DNA of 61,987 nucleotides from an uncultured Oscillibacter sp. (lineage in GTDB: Bacteria > Bacillota > Clostridia > Oscillospirales > Oscillospiraceae). The stretch lies in assembly GCA_910585385.1 (NCBI GenBank), contig CAJUDV010000011.1, positions 1 through 61,987 on the forward strand, in the 5' to 3' direction. Each line of letters opens with the position of its first letter. Position 1 is the first letter of the stretch. The notes under the pieces were generated by a model. The model was not told the origin of the DNA, did not search any database, and worked only from the letters and a program-made list of their open reading frames with translations. The position numbers and the translations under genes were made by a program. This document shows, in pieces, positions 7,830 to 16,181 of this stretch.

Positions 7830-8945
7830 TCAGTTTTTGCGGTACCGGCCCACAATAGACGCCAGCTCGTCCCAGCGCTCCTCCATGTCCGCTACCAGCT
7901 TGAACTGGGTGCGGCAGCGGTCCAGATTCTGCCGCTCCCGGCTGATGTGGAAGTACTCGTCTCCCACCAGGTAGTCTGTGAGGAAGCGGATGCCGCACTC
8001 CAAGGTCATCAGCTTGGCTCCCCAGGGCAGGTATTCTATCTCCGCGTCCGTCAGGGAGCCGCCGGTGCCCTCCAGAAAGGCCCTGGTGTACACGTCGAAG
8101 AGCTCCACGTCCAGGTTGACCTTGCTGAGGTCGGTCTCGTCCTCGGCGCTGTGGTTGGCGCCGAAGCGGATGGAGTCGCCAAAGTCGTAGATCACCAGGC
8201 CCGGCATCACGGTGTCCAGGTCAATGATGCACATGCCCTCGCCGGTGTCCTCGTCCATGAGGACGTTATTGAGCTTGGTGTCGTTGTGGGTGACGCGGAC
8301 GGGGAGTCTCCCCTCCCGCATGGCGTTCAGGGCGGCGGAGCAGTCCGCCTCCCGGGCCAAAACGAAGTCGATCTCCGGCCGGCACTCGGCCCCACGGCCC
8401 AGCTTGTCCGCCTCCAGGGCGGCTTTGAACTTGGCCAGCCGGTCCTCGGTGTTGTGGAAATTGGGGATGGTCTCATGGAGGGTCTCCGCCGGATAATCCT
8501 TCAAAAGCTGCTGGAAGCGGCCGAAGGCCCGGCCGGAGGCGGCGAAGAGCTCCGGCGTGTCCGCCGCCTGATAGCAGACGGTGCGCTCCACAAAGGGGTA
8601 GAGCCGCCAGGCGCCGCCCTGGCTGTCGGTGTAGTAGGGCTGGCCGTTCTTCGGACGGATGACCTCCATGGCCTCCCGGCCGCGGTCGCCCCCGCGCTCC
8701 TCGATCTGCCGCCCCAGGTACTCGGTGACGCCGATGATGTTCTCCATCAGCTGGTCCGGCCGCTTGAAGGCGGCGGCGCTCATGCGCTGGAGGATAAAGC
8801 GGCGGCAGCAGGCGTCCTCCGGCTGGGTATGGATGCAGAAGGTGTCGTTGATATGTCCCTGGCCGTACCGAATCGCGCCCACCACAGGCGCGCCGAAGTC
8901 AAAGGCCCCCAGGACCTCCTGTAAGGTCTTTTCCGCCTGAATCAT
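7830..8945 (-). CDS. NahK/LnpB-like N-acetylhexosamine 1-kinase (phosphotransferase family)
   Basis: An aminoglycoside-phosphotransferase-fold kinase of 371 residues. The catalytic loop HNDTKLNN is at about 220-227 and the metal motif IDLDT at 241-245. Length and motifs match N-acetylhexosamine 1-kinases of the bifidobacterial lacto-N-biose pathway, which use ATP to make GlcNAc-1-P or GalNAc-1-P. The start at 8945 gives an ATGA overlap with the upstream nucleotidyltransferase, so a longer frame to 9050 is rejected. Neighbouring nucleotidyltransferase, galE, nagA and nagB support a HexNAc role; homoserine- or choline-type kinase activity is not excluded. Confidence 0.75.
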   Translation of the reverse strand: MIQAEKTLQEVLGAFDFGAPVVGAIRYGQGHINDTFCIHTQPEDACCRRFILQRMSAAAFKRPDQLMENIIGVTEYLGRQIEERGGDRGREAMEVIRPKNGQPYYTDSQGGAWRLYPFVERTVCYQAADTPELFAASGRAFGRFQQLLKDYPAETLHETIPNFHNTEDRLAKFKAALEADKLGRGAECRPEIDFVLAREADCSAALNAMREGRLPVRVTHNDTKLNNVLMDEDTGEGMCIIDLDTVMPGLVIYDFGDSIRFGANHSAEDETDLSKVNLDVELFDVYTRAFLEGTGGSLTDAEIEYLPWGAKLMTLECGIRFLTDYLVGDEYFHISRERQNLDRCRTQFKLVADMEERWDELASIVGRYRKN

Positions 8946-9868
8946 GCCCGCACCTCCCAGAGGTTGTCCGGGTAGAGCCCGGAGGCCGTCTTCTCCGCGA
9001 TGGCGGCCACCACCGCGGGCTTGTCCTCCCGGTAGGTGACGCCGTACCACTTGTCCTCGCTGCGCAGGACCTTCACCCGGGCCCTGCCCTCGTCAATGAG
9101 CTGGCTCACCACGGTGGGCAGGAAGTACTCCGCCTTGACGGGGTTCTCCGCCAGGGCGGCGTCCAAAAAGGCGGGGAAGCGCTTCCAGGCCTCGTCCAGG
9201 AAGCTGCGGTTGAAGCCCCACATATTCATGGACACAATGGTGTCCCCCGGCAGGTCCATCCAGGTTCTGCCGTCGTCCTCGGTGAAGCGGGGGGGCTCGC
9301 CTTTTTCGATTTTGGTGCGCTCGGTGACCTGGGTGAGGAAGTGGTCCGCCGTCTCCTCGCACACGCCCCGGGCCACGGTGCCGTTCTCCGTCACCGTGTT
9401 TTTCAGGAGGTAGCCCACCATGACGTACTCGTACACCGCTCCGTCAGGGTGGCCGGAGAGGTAGGCGTAGATCTCCCGAAAGGCCTCCGGGCCGTAGTAG
9501 TCGTCGGCGTTGATGACGGCGAAGGGGCCGTCCACAATCTCCCGCACGGACAGCGCCGCGTGGGCGGTGCCCCAGGGCTTGGTCCGCTCCTCGGGAACGG
9601 CGTATCCCTCCGGCAGATCCTCTTTCAGCTGGTAGGCGTACTTCACGTCCACCAGCCGGGCCACCCGGTCGCCGATGGCGGCCTTGAAATCCGCCTCGAT
9701 CTCCGGCTTAATGACGAAGACCACGGTCTCAAAGCCCGCCCGGCGGGCGTCGTAGATGGAGTAGTCAATAATGAGCTGGCCGTGGCTGCCCACGGGGTCC
9801 AGCTGCTTGAGGCCGCCGTACCGGCTGCCCATGCCGGCGGCCATGATGACGAGAACAGGCTTATTCAT
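8942..9868 (-). CDS. Sugar-phosphate nucleotidyltransferase family protein
   Basis: A 308-residue NTP-transferase with the N-terminal nucleotide signature AAGMGSRYGG at 10-19 and a downstream NADDYYG metal motif near residue 120. Such enzymes join a sugar-1-phosphate to UTP or another NTP. It is coupled to the kinase gene by a 4-bp overlap and follows galE by 13 bp, so the three form one operon. The likely job is to activate the kinase product for GalE epimerisation. This is not the GalT-like LnpC enzyme used in bifidobacteria but may take its place. The exact substrate is inferred. Confidence 0.82.
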   Translation of the reverse strand: MNKPVLVIMAAGMGSRYGGLKQLDPVGSHGQLIIDYSIYDARRAGFETVVFVIKPEIEADFKAAIGDRVARLVDVKYAYQLKEDLPEGYAVPEERTKPWGTAHAALSVREIVDGPFAVINADDYYGPEAFREIYAYLSGHPDGAVYEYVMVGYLLKNTVTENGTVARGVCEETADHFLTQVTERTKIEKGEPPRFTEDDGRTWMDLPGDTIVSMNMWGFNRSFLDEAWKRFPAFLDAALAENPVKAEYFLPTVVSQLIDEGRARVKVLRSEDKWYGVTYREDKPAVVAAIAEKTASGLYPDNLWEVRA

Positions 9869-9881
9869 GATCCGTTCCTCC

Positions 9882-10901
9882 TTACCCCTTGTACCCGCCC
9901 GGGTTCATGGACTGCCACTTCCAGGAGGAGGCGCACATCTCCTCGATGCCAAGCTCCGCCTCCCAGCCCAGCTCCTCCCGGGCCTTTCTGGGGTCGGCGT
10001 AGCAGGTTGCGATGTCGCCGGGGCGGCGGGGGGCCACCACGTAGGGCAGCGTCTTGCCGCAGGCCTTCTCATAGGCGTGGAGCACGTCCAGCACGGAGTA
10101 GCCGTTGCCGGTGCCCAGGTTGCAGATGAAGAGGCCGCACTTGGTCTCCAGCTTCTTCAGCGCCGCCACGTGGCCCCGGGCCAGGTCGACGACGTGGATA
10201 TAGTCCCGCACGCCGGTGCCGTCGGGGGTGGGGTAGTCGTCGCCGTACACGTGGAGCTTTTCCAGCTGGCCCACGGCGACCTTGGCGATATAGGGCACCA
10301 GGTTGTTGGGGATGCCGTTGGGGTCCTCGCCGATGAGGCCGCTCTCATGGGCGCCGATGGGGTTGAAGTACCGCAGCAGGGCCACGTTCAGAGTGGGGTC
10401 TGCTGCGCAGTAGTCGGAGAGGATGCGCTCCTGGAAGAGCTTGGTGGTGCCGTAGGGATTGGTGGTGCCGCCGGTGGGGAAATCCTCCCGGATGGGCACG
10501 GTGGCGGGGTCGCCGTACACCGTTGCGGAGGAGGAGAACACAAAGTTCTTCACGCCCTTCTCCCGCATGACCTGGAGGAGGTAGAGGGTGCTGAGAAGAT
10601 TGTTGGAGTAGTACTCCAGGGGCTTTGAGACGCTCTCCCCCACGGCCTTGAGCCCGGCGAAGTGCATCACGGAGTCGATGTCCGGATACTGGGCGAAGAG
10701 GGCCTCCACCTGCTCCATGTCGCAGAGCTCCGTCTTGACAAAGGGGATCTTCTTCCCCACGATCTTCTCCACCCGCCGGATGGCCTCCTCGCTGGAGTTG
10801 TAGAGGTTGTCCGCCACAACCACCTCATAGCCCGCCTGGATCAGCTCCACGCAGGTGTGGCTGCCGATATACCCCGCGCCGCCGGTGACAAGAATGGACA
10901 T
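9882..10901 (-). CDS. galE: UDP-glucose/UDP-N-acetylglucosamine 4-epimerase
   Basis: An extended short-chain dehydrogenase of 339 residues. NAD-binding GGAGYIGS begins at residue 7, catalytic SSS at 123-125 and the YxxxK pair is Tyr150/Lys154. It interconverts UDP-glucose/UDP-galactose and, in some members, UDP-GlcNAc/UDP-GalNAc. ATG 10901 lies 8 bases after AAAGGAG, so the 6-residue-longer start is not used. It is first in the galE-nucleotidyltransferase-kinase operon, behind a promoter at 11048-11076. Confidence 0.96.
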   Translation of the reverse strand: MSILVTGGAGYIGSHTCVELIQAGYEVVVADNLYNSSEEAIRRVEKIVGKKIPFVKTELCDMEQVEALFAQYPDIDSVMHFAGLKAVGESVSKPLEYYSNNLLSTLYLLQVMREKGVKNFVFSSSATVYGDPATVPIREDFPTGGTTNPYGTTKLFQERILSDYCAADPTLNVALLRYFNPIGAHESGLIGEDPNGIPNNLVPYIAKVAVGQLEKLHVYGDDYPTPDGTGVRDYIHVVDLARGHVAALKKLETKCGLFICNLGTGNGYSVLDVLHAYEKACGKTLPYVVAPRRPGDIATCYADPRKAREELGWEAELGIEEMCASSWKWQSMNPGGYKG

Positions 10902-11047
10902 AAAAACCGCTCCTTTCAAATTATGAAAATTTTTCGTGCCGGTGAAAAATTTTTAAGATTTATCAAGCCCTATTGTAGGCCCGCTGGAGGAAAATGGGAA
11001 GAGAGGAACGTACTGATTATTAGAAATATCGTTCGAATTATGCGCCT

Positions 11048-11076
11048 ATTATACTAGAACATCGGCGGCATGTCCA
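11048..11076 (-). promoter_or_regulatory. Sigma-A promoter of the galE operon
   Basis: Read on the minus strand, -35 TGGACA (11071-11076) and -10 TATAAT (11048-11053) are separated by exactly 17 bases. Only one base departs from consensus. Confidence 0.8.
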
Positions 11077-11094
11077 GTCCATTTGAAAACGGCG

Positions 11095-11123
11095 TTGAAT
11101 CCGGCCGCCGGCCATGGTATAAT
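11095..11123 (+). promoter_or_regulatory. Sigma-A promoter of the WYL regulator gene
   Basis: -35 TTGAAT (11095-11100), a 17-base spacer and a perfect -10 TATAAT (11118-11123). Its -35 lies only 18 bases from the -35 of the divergent galE promoter, so a protein bound here could affect both. Confidence 0.8.
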
Positions 11124-11137
11124 CCTCCCAAATCTCA

Positions 11138-11170
11138 GAACCTGTATTCAACGGTTGTGAATACAGGTTC
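11138..11170. promoter_or_regulatory. 13-bp perfect inverted repeat, candidate operator
   Basis: Arms GAACCTGTATTCA (11138-11150) and its exact complement (11158-11170) flank a 7-base centre. The repeat begins 15 bases after the -10 box, so it covers the start of the regulator's transcript. Autoregulation by the WYL protein is the simplest reading. An RNA hairpin in the leader is an alternative. Confidence 0.65.
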
Positions 11171-11228
11171 CCAGTTCCCGCGGTCCCCGGCAAGGCCGAA
11201 TCTCGTATCATTGGAGTTTCCAAACGCC

Positions 11229-12134
11229 ATGAAGAACAGCCGCCTTTTTGAAATTTTATATCTCCTGGTGGAAAAGCGGGCCGTCACCGCCAGGGAGCTG
11301 GCGGAGCGGCTGGAGGTCTCGGAGCGAACCATCTACCGGGACGTGGACGCCCTGTCCGCCGCCGGCATCCCGGTGTTCACCCAGAAGGGCCAGGGCGGCG
11401 GCATCCGGCTGATGGACCAGTTTGTGCTGGACAGGGCCCTCCTCTCCCAGGCCCAGCAGGACGAGATCCTCTTCGCCCTCCAGGCCATCCTGGCCACCGG
11501 CGGCGGAGCGGAGGAGGACACCCTGTCCCGGCTCACTGCCCTGTTCCGCCGGGAGGGCGCCGACTGGCTGGAGGTGGACTTCACCGACTGGGGCAGCGGG
11601 GCGGCGGAGCGGGAGAACTTCGCCCTGATCAAGAGGGCCATCCTGGCCCGCAGGCCGCTCTCCTTCACCTATTACAGCTCCGCCGGGGAGAAGAGCCGCC
11701 GGACCGCGGAGCCAGCCCGGCTGGTGTTCAAGGGCGGGTGCTGGTACCTCTCCGCCTTCTGCCGGCAGCGGCAGGACTGGCGGATTTTCCGTCTTGTCCG
11801 CATGGAGGATCTGCGGCCGGAGGAGGGGACCTGTCCGCCCCGCCGTCCCCCGGAGCGGCTGGAGGCCCCCCTGCCGGAGGAGTACCGAAGCGTCGGCCTA
11901 CGCCTGCGCTTCGCCCCCTCCGCCGCCTGGCGGGTGCGGGACTACTTCCACCCCAGCCAGGTCACACCGGAGCCGGAGGGCCGCCTGCTGGTGGCGTGCG
12001 CCTTTCCGGAGGACCAGTGGCTTTTGTCCTTTCTCCTGTCCTTCGGCAGCCAGGTGGAGGTGCTGGCCCCGGCCTATTGGCGGGACATCCTGAGAGAGGA
12101 GTTCAAAAAATCTCTGGCCTCTTACGAAACCTGA
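11229..12134 (+). CDS. WYL-domain transcriptional regulator (YafY type)
   Basis: A 301-residue regulator. Residues about 1-60 form a DeoR-like helix-turn-helix (SERTIYRDVDALSAAGIPV), followed by the WYL ligand domain at about 130-220 and the C-terminal WCX extension. ATG 11229 is chosen because homologous proteins start at this point; the nearest GGAG is 12 bases away, slightly far. It is followed after 80 bp by a zinc-ribbon gene. The effector is unknown; nucleic-acid-related ligands are known for other WYL proteins. Confidence 0.9.
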   Translation: MKNSRLFEILYLLVEKRAVTARELAERLEVSERTIYRDVDALSAAGIPVFTQKGQGGGIRLMDQFVLDRALLSQAQQDEILFALQAILATGGGAEEDTLSRLTALFRREGADWLEVDFTDWGSGAAERENFALIKRAILARRPLSFTYYSSAGEKSRRTAEPARLVFKGGCWYLSAFCRQRQDWRIFRLVRMEDLRPEEGTCPPRRPPERLEAPLPEEYRSVGLRLRFAPSAAWRVRDYFHPSQVTPEPEGRLLVACAFPEDQWLLSFLLSFGSQVEVLAPAYWRDILREEFKKSLASYET

Positions 12135-12152
12135 CACACCCTGTCAGGTTTC
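12126..12152 (+). other. Hairpin spanning the WYL gene stop codon
   Basis: A perfect 11-bp stem (12126-12136 with 12142-12152) and 5-base loop. The arm includes the stop codon TGA. There is no T-run, so it is not a standard terminator; it may limit expression of the next gene or stabilise the message. Confidence 0.6.
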
Positions 12153-12214
12153 AGGGCGTATCCTTTTGTCAGAGGCGGGGGACAGCCCCTGTCCAACATA
12201 AGGAGGTCATCACA

Positions 12215-12487
12215 ATGGAAGAACGGAAATTCTGCCAGTGCTGCGCCATGCCCCTGGACAGGCCCGAGGACGCGGGTACTGAACAGGACGGCGCTCCCAG
12301 CGAATACTACTGCCGCTACTGCTATCAGAAAGGGACTTTTACCGCCCCCGACGCCACCATGGACGACATCATCGCCTTCAACCTGAAGTTCAACGCCGAA
12401 AACGGCCACCCGTTTGGCCCCCAGGAAGAGGCGGAGAAGATGATGCGGAGCTGGTTCCCAACCCTTAAGCGGTGGAAAAAGGCGTAA
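12215..12487 (+). CDS. Small zinc-ribbon protein
   Basis: A 90-residue protein with two Cys pairs, CQCC near the start and CRYC at about residue 34, matching the putative zinc-ribbon family often found beside WYL/YafY-type regulators. AAGGAGG stands 9 bases before ATG 12215. It is cytoplasmic with no membrane segment. Its role is unknown; the pairing with the regulator suggests a shared response. Confidence 0.85.
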   Translation: MEERKFCQCCAMPLDRPEDAGTEQDGAPSEYYCRYCYQKGTFTAPDATMDDIIAFNLKFNAENGHPFGPQEEAEKMMRSWFPTLKRWKKA

Positions 12488-12499
12488 ATCCGCAGTCTG

Positions 12500-12540
12500 C
12501 GGACCGGGCAGCCGCCGTGAGAGGGCCGCTGCCCGGTCCG
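12500..12540 (+). terminator. Terminator after the zinc-ribbon gene
   Basis: A perfect 13-bp stem (12500-12512 and 12528-12540) with a 15-base loop is followed by TGCTTTT and later a TTTTT tract. Confidence 0.8.
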
Positions 12541-12670
12541 TGCTTTTGCCTCCTCCTCTTTTTGGGCTGATAGCTTTCAATGCCGGCAATCTCACTGACC
12601 GCGGTTTAAAAATGGACATTGGCTGTGACAAAATCAAAGAGCAGACCAGACGTTATACAGGAGGACCAAT

Positions 12671-13084
12671 ATGCTTGATACGACGCCCAGCAGAGAAGAA
12701 ATGACGGCTTTAGTCGGGGAATCCCTATATGGTGTATGGAATCAGTTATGCGCACTCATTGACGAAGAATATGATATGGACCGCCTGTGGGGTAAGGGCG
12801 GCAAAGCGTGGAAATACGAATACAAATACCGCCGGGGCGGCAAAACGCTGTGCGCGCTGTACGCAAGAGAACACTGTGTGGGTTTTATGATTATCCTGGG
12901 GAGAGACGAACGGTTAAAATTTGAAAGAGACATAGAGCATTACTCAAAAAAAGTACGGGAGGTCTATGACAAGACCCGGACTTACCATGACGGAAAATGG
13001 ATGATGTTTGAGCCAGTGGACGCCTCTTTGTTTGATGACTTCATGAGGCTGCTGAGCATCAAAAGAAAGCCAAACCGAAAATAG
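12671..13084 (+). CDS. DUF3788 family protein
   Basis: A 137-residue soluble protein with the features of the DUF3788 family: N-terminal helix, an LWGKGGKAWKYEYKYRRGGKTLCALY core and a conserved C-terminal kinase-like-free end. GGAGG lies 6 bases before the ATG. Its codons are noticeably more A/T-rich than those of its neighbours, which fits horizontal gain. It stands alone between a terminator and a convergent gene. The function is unknown. Confidence 0.85.
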   Translation: MLDTTPSREEMTALVGESLYGVWNQLCALIDEEYDMDRLWGKGGKAWKYEYKYRRGGKTLCALYAREHCVGFMIILGRDERLKFERDIEHYSKKVREVYDKTRTYHDGKWMMFEPVDASLFDDFMRLLSIKRKPNRK

Positions 13085-13170
13085 CGTTCCCGCCGGATCA
13101 CGCGGCTCCCGGTCTGTCTGACGGTGGTCCATAATGAGCGCGAGTGGTAAAAGAGCCTCTCCGCCCGGCC

Positions 13171-14445
13171 TCACCAGATGTCGTACAGCCCCGCCATCAC
13201 CTGCCAGATCTGGGAGTAGGGCCGCATCAGGTTCCAGACCCCGCCCCCCTGGAAGCCGTACTCCGCGATGAGCCGCAGCTTGGCGTCCAGGCTCCGGGCG
13301 TCCTCAAACCAGACCTCGTGGACGGTGCCGCCGCCGTCGGTATAGTGGAAAAAGGGAGCCTGGGCGGTCTCGTCAAACTGAATGGCGATGTCGTGCTCAA
13401 GGGCCAGGTCATTGGCCCGCTGGTTGGAGATGGACTGGGCCCGGGTGGTGCCCCGGACGAAGGGCAGGGGCCAGTCGTAGCCGTAGTTGGGGATGCCCAG
13501 GAAGATCTTTCCGGCGGGGATCTCCGTGACGGCGTAGTCCAGCACCGCCCGGACGTTGGGGAGGGGCGCCACCGCCATTGGCGGACCGGCAGTATAGCCC
13601 CACTCGTAGGTCATCAGCAGCACACCGTCCACGGCGGCACTGACGGCGGCGTAGTCGTGGGCCTCGTACAGCAGCCCCTGCTGGGCGGCGGAGGTCTTGG
13701 GGGCCAGGGCCGCCCAGAGAAACATCCCCCGGGCCCGGAGCATCCGGTGGAGCCGGTCCAAAAAGGCGGCATAGGCCGCCGCCAGGTGGCCGGGCAGGTA
13801 CTCAAAGTCCACGTCCAGCCCCACATAGCCCTTTTGGCCGATGGTCTCGAAGATGCCGGAGATCAGCCGCTCCTGGAGGACGTAGTCCGTCAGCACCATG
13901 GCCCCCCGCTCCGTGTCAAACTGGCCGGACTCCGTCAGGGTGGACAGGTGCATCACCGGCCGGGTGCCGTGGGACCGGGCGGCAGTGACCATGTCCCCGT
14001 CTTCCAGGGGCAAAAGCCCCCCCTGGGCGTCGATGCCGTAGGTAAAGGGCGCCATGTAGGTGAGATAGGGCAGCTGGGCCTCCAGCAGCCGCGGATCAAT
14101 GAAGGGGTAGGCGTAGCCGTTGAAGGCGGCCGCGCCGATCTTCTCATCAAAATAGGAGACCACCAGGCGCTGGCCCGCCGTCAGGGCGTCTCCTCCGCCC
14201 AGGGCCCAGTTGTTCTGCCAGAGGGCGCGGGTATCGGTGCCGTAGGCCGCGGCGATGGAGCTGAGGGTCTCCCCCGGCCGGACGGCGTGAACCTGCCGGG
14301 GAAAGCGCACCACCAGGGTCTGCCCCACCGCCAGGGCGCCGGCGGCGGGAACGTCGTTGGCCGCCCCCAGCTGAACGGGGTCCACCCCGTAGTGAGCGGC
14401 GATGGAACCGAGGGTCTCCCCGGGCCGCACAACATGAATCGTCAT
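13171..14445 (-). CDS. LysM-LysM-GH18 hydrolase (spore cortex lytic type)
   Basis: A 424-residue protein with two N-terminal LysM peptidoglycan-binding repeats (about 1-45 and 50-95, each with HxVRPGETLxSIA), then a glycoside hydrolase 18 barrel. The catalytic DxDxE is visible as DVDFE within GYVGLDVDFEYLPG. The plan matches SleL/YaaH N-acetylglucosaminidases that act on spore cortex. There is no signal peptide, as in those spore proteins. ATG 14445 follows GGAGAGGTGATA; the reading frame extends 307 codons further upstream across the ZIP gene, but that part is a GC artefact. Confidence 0.9.
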   Translation of the reverse strand: MTIHVVRPGETLGSIAAHYGVDPVQLGAANDVPAAGALAVGQTLVVRFPRQVHAVRPGETLSSIAAAYGTDTRALWQNNWALGGGDALTAGQRLVVSYFDEKIGAAAFNGYAYPFIDPRLLEAQLPYLTYMAPFTYGIDAQGGLLPLEDGDMVTAARSHGTRPVMHLSTLTESGQFDTERGAMVLTDYVLQERLISGIFETIGQKGYVGLDVDFEYLPGHLAAAYAAFLDRLHRMLRARGMFLWAALAPKTSAAQQGLLYEAHDYAAVSAAVDGVLLMTYEWGYTAGPPMAVAPLPNVRAVLDYAVTEIPAGKIFLGIPNYGYDWPLPFVRGTTRAQSISNQRANDLALEHDIAIQFDETAQAPFFHYTDGGGTVHEVWFEDARSLDAKLRLIAEYGFQGGGVWNLMRPYSQIWQVMAGLYDIW

Positions 14446-14545
14446 GAATATCACCTCTCCACAGGCTATGCCAAAGAGAATCGTTCTAGACGGCTCCCGG
14501 GAAAAATAGAATTTTCCAAAGACGGCAGAAAGGCGGCGGACGCGC

Positions 14546-15292
14546 ATGGGGCTTTTGGGGGAGGTGCTGCTGATTACGGCGGCGGCGGGCATCGGCGGCA
14601 CAGGGGCAGGCGGGCTGGTCGCCTGCCTGTTCCGGCGGGACTCCAGCCGGGCGGTGAGCCTTCTCCTGAGCTTTGCCGCCGGGGTGATGACCGCGGTGGT
14701 GTGCTTTGACCTGCTGGCGGACGCCGTCTCCCCGGGGGGCGGCCGGCTCTGGCTGACCGTATCGGGCATCCTGCTGGGCTGCGCCGTCACCGGTGTGCTC
14801 AACGTCTGGATCGGCAGGCGGAACGGAACGGGCGGAGGGCTGTTTCTGGCGGGGCTGGTGATGGCCACGGCCATTGCCCTGCATAACGTGCCGGAGGGCA
14901 TGGTCATCGGCGCCTCCTTCGCTCGGGAAGCGGCGCGGTCCGCCTCGGCCCGGAGCGGGCTGGTGATGGCGGCGGTCATCGGCCTGCACAACATCCCCGA
15001 GGGCATGGCGGTGGCGGTCCCCCTGATCTCCGGCGGCATAGGCCGGTCCAGGGCCGCCGGAGCCGCGGCCCTCACCGGCGCGCCCACCGTGCTGGGAGCC
15101 CTGGCGGGCTTCTGCCTGGGAACCCTGGGGCCGGCGGCATTGACCCTGGCCCTGAGCTTCGCCTCCGGGGCCATGCTGTACGTGGTCTTTGGGGAGCTGC
15201 TGCCGGAGTCCTCCCTGATGTGGCGGGGCAAGGCTCCCTCCCTGGCGGCGGTGCTGGGGATCATCACCGGGATGGTAATCGTGTACGCGTAG
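14546..15292 (+). CDS. ZIP family metal transporter
   Basis: A polytopic membrane protein of 248 residues with about eight hydrophobic segments. Both metal-binding motifs of the ZIP family are present: HNVPEG at about 113 and HNIPEG at about 150. It should move zinc or another divalent cation into the cytoplasm. It is divergent from the LysM-GH18 gene with a 100-bp gap. The ribosome site is weak (AAAGG 14 bases before ATG), so the start is less certain. Confidence 0.92.
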   Translation: MGLLGEVLLITAAAGIGGTGAGGLVACLFRRDSSRAVSLLLSFAAGVMTAVVCFDLLADAVSPGGGRLWLTVSGILLGCAVTGVLNVWIGRRNGTGGGLFLAGLVMATAIALHNVPEGMVIGASFAREAARSASARSGLVMAAVIGLHNIPEGMAVAVPLISGGIGRSRAAGAAALTGAPTVLGALAGFCLGTLGPAALTLALSFASGAMLYVVFGELLPESSLMWRGKAPSLAAVLGIITGMVIVYA

Positions 15293-15338
15293 CATCCCGG
15301 ACAATCCTGCGAAATCCGCCGGAAAACCGTCTCTCCCC

Positions 15339-15367
15339 TTGCGGAAGTCCGAAAGACATGATACACT
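15339..15367 (+). promoter_or_regulatory. Sigma-A promoter of the HAD gene
   Basis: -35 TTGCGG (15339-15344), 17-base spacer and -10 TACACT (15362-15367) with a TG one base upstream of the -10. The start codon follows 21 bases later. Confidence 0.7.
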
Positions 15368-15388
15368 CTTCCGCAGGAAGGTGAGAGT

Positions 15389-16051
15389 ATGTATCAATAC
15401 GTCTTTTTTGATCTGGACGGCACTCTGACGGACTCCAAGGAGGGCGTGCTGGAGTGCGTGCGGTACGCCATCGAGGGCATGGGACGCCCCGTACCCGAGG
15501 GGGACCTGCTGAAATTCATCGGCCCGCCTCTCCAGGACTCCTTCATGCGCTACTGCGGCCTCAGCCAGGAGGAATCCCGGCGGGCCCTGGAGCTCTTCCG
15601 GGAGCGGTACGTCCCCGTGGGTCAGTTTAAAAACCGCCCGGCCCCGGGCATGGCGGAGATGATGGGCCGGCTGAAAGAGCGGGGCCTCACCCTGGCCCTG
15701 GCCTCCTCCAAAGCGGAGAACCAGTGCGTCCCCATCTGTGAGCGGTTCGGCTTCTCCCCCCATCTGGCGGTGATTGCCGGCAGCGCCGGCCAGCGGGACC
15801 AGAGCAAGGCGGAGATCATCCGGGAGGCCATGGGCCGCCTGGGGCTGACGGACCCCCGCCTATGTCTGATGGTGGGGGACCGGAAGTACGACGTGGAGGG
15901 CGCCAGGGCGTGCGGCATGGACTGCGTGGGCGTGGAGTTCTTCGGCTACGCGCCCCCTGGGGAGCTGGAGGCGGCGGGCGCCGCGGCGGTGGTCCGGACC
16001 GCGGCGGAGCTAGAGGCGTTTATTCTGGCCCGCAGCCAGCCGCGTACATAA
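15389..16051 (+). CDS. HAD-superfamily phosphatase (phosphoglycolate phosphatase-like)
   Basis: A 220-residue cytoplasmic HAD hydrolase. Motif I FDLDGTLTDS with nucleophile Asp at about residue 8, motif II ALASSK near 110, a Lys near 137 and motif IV GDRKYD at about 160. The helical cap between motifs I and II places it in the PGP/Gph/PpaX group. GGAAGGTGA precedes the ATG. The substrate cannot be stated; the neighbours give no help. Confidence 0.9.
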   Translation: MYQYVFFDLDGTLTDSKEGVLECVRYAIEGMGRPVPEGDLLKFIGPPLQDSFMRYCGLSQEESRRALELFRERYVPVGQFKNRPAPGMAEMMGRLKERGLTLALASSKAENQCVPICERFGFSPHLAVIAGSAGQRDQSKAEIIREAMGRLGLTDPRLCLMVGDRKYDVEGARACGMDCVGVEFFGYAPPGELEAAGAAAVVRTAAELEAFILARSQPRT

Positions 16052-16181
16052 ATCCCAGAGCGGGAGGATTTCACGGCGGCTGTCTCTGCGGCATATGATA
16101 TAACCCCGCGGCAGAGACGGTCGCCAGAGCCCTTTTGAGAAATGACCCGGGCAGGCCTGGGAACATTCAGCCGGCAAAACA

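Larger units (their letters stand above)
10902..11228. other. Divergent regulatory region between galE and the WYL regulator
   Basis: No gene is seen in these 327 bases. The stretch from 10920 to 11060 is markedly A/T-rich in an otherwise GC-rich window. It holds two divergent sigma-A promoters and a long perfect inverted repeat, listed separately. The galE transcript would have a leader of roughly 140 bases; I found no riboswitch-like fold in it. Confidence 0.7.

Noticed and set aside
8946..9050. Longer N terminus of the NahK-like kinase
   Set aside because: It would overlap the nucleotidyltransferase by over 100 bases; the ATGA overlap at 8942-8945 is the standard start.
10902..11047. Riboswitch in the galE leader
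   Set aside because: The A/T-rich leader has no conserved core or stable multi-helix fold that I can recognise.
14446..15366. Upstream extension of the LysM-GH18 protein to 731 residues
   Set aside because: The extra 307 residues are opposite the ZIP gene, lack any domain, and a strong ribosome site stands directly before ATG 14445.
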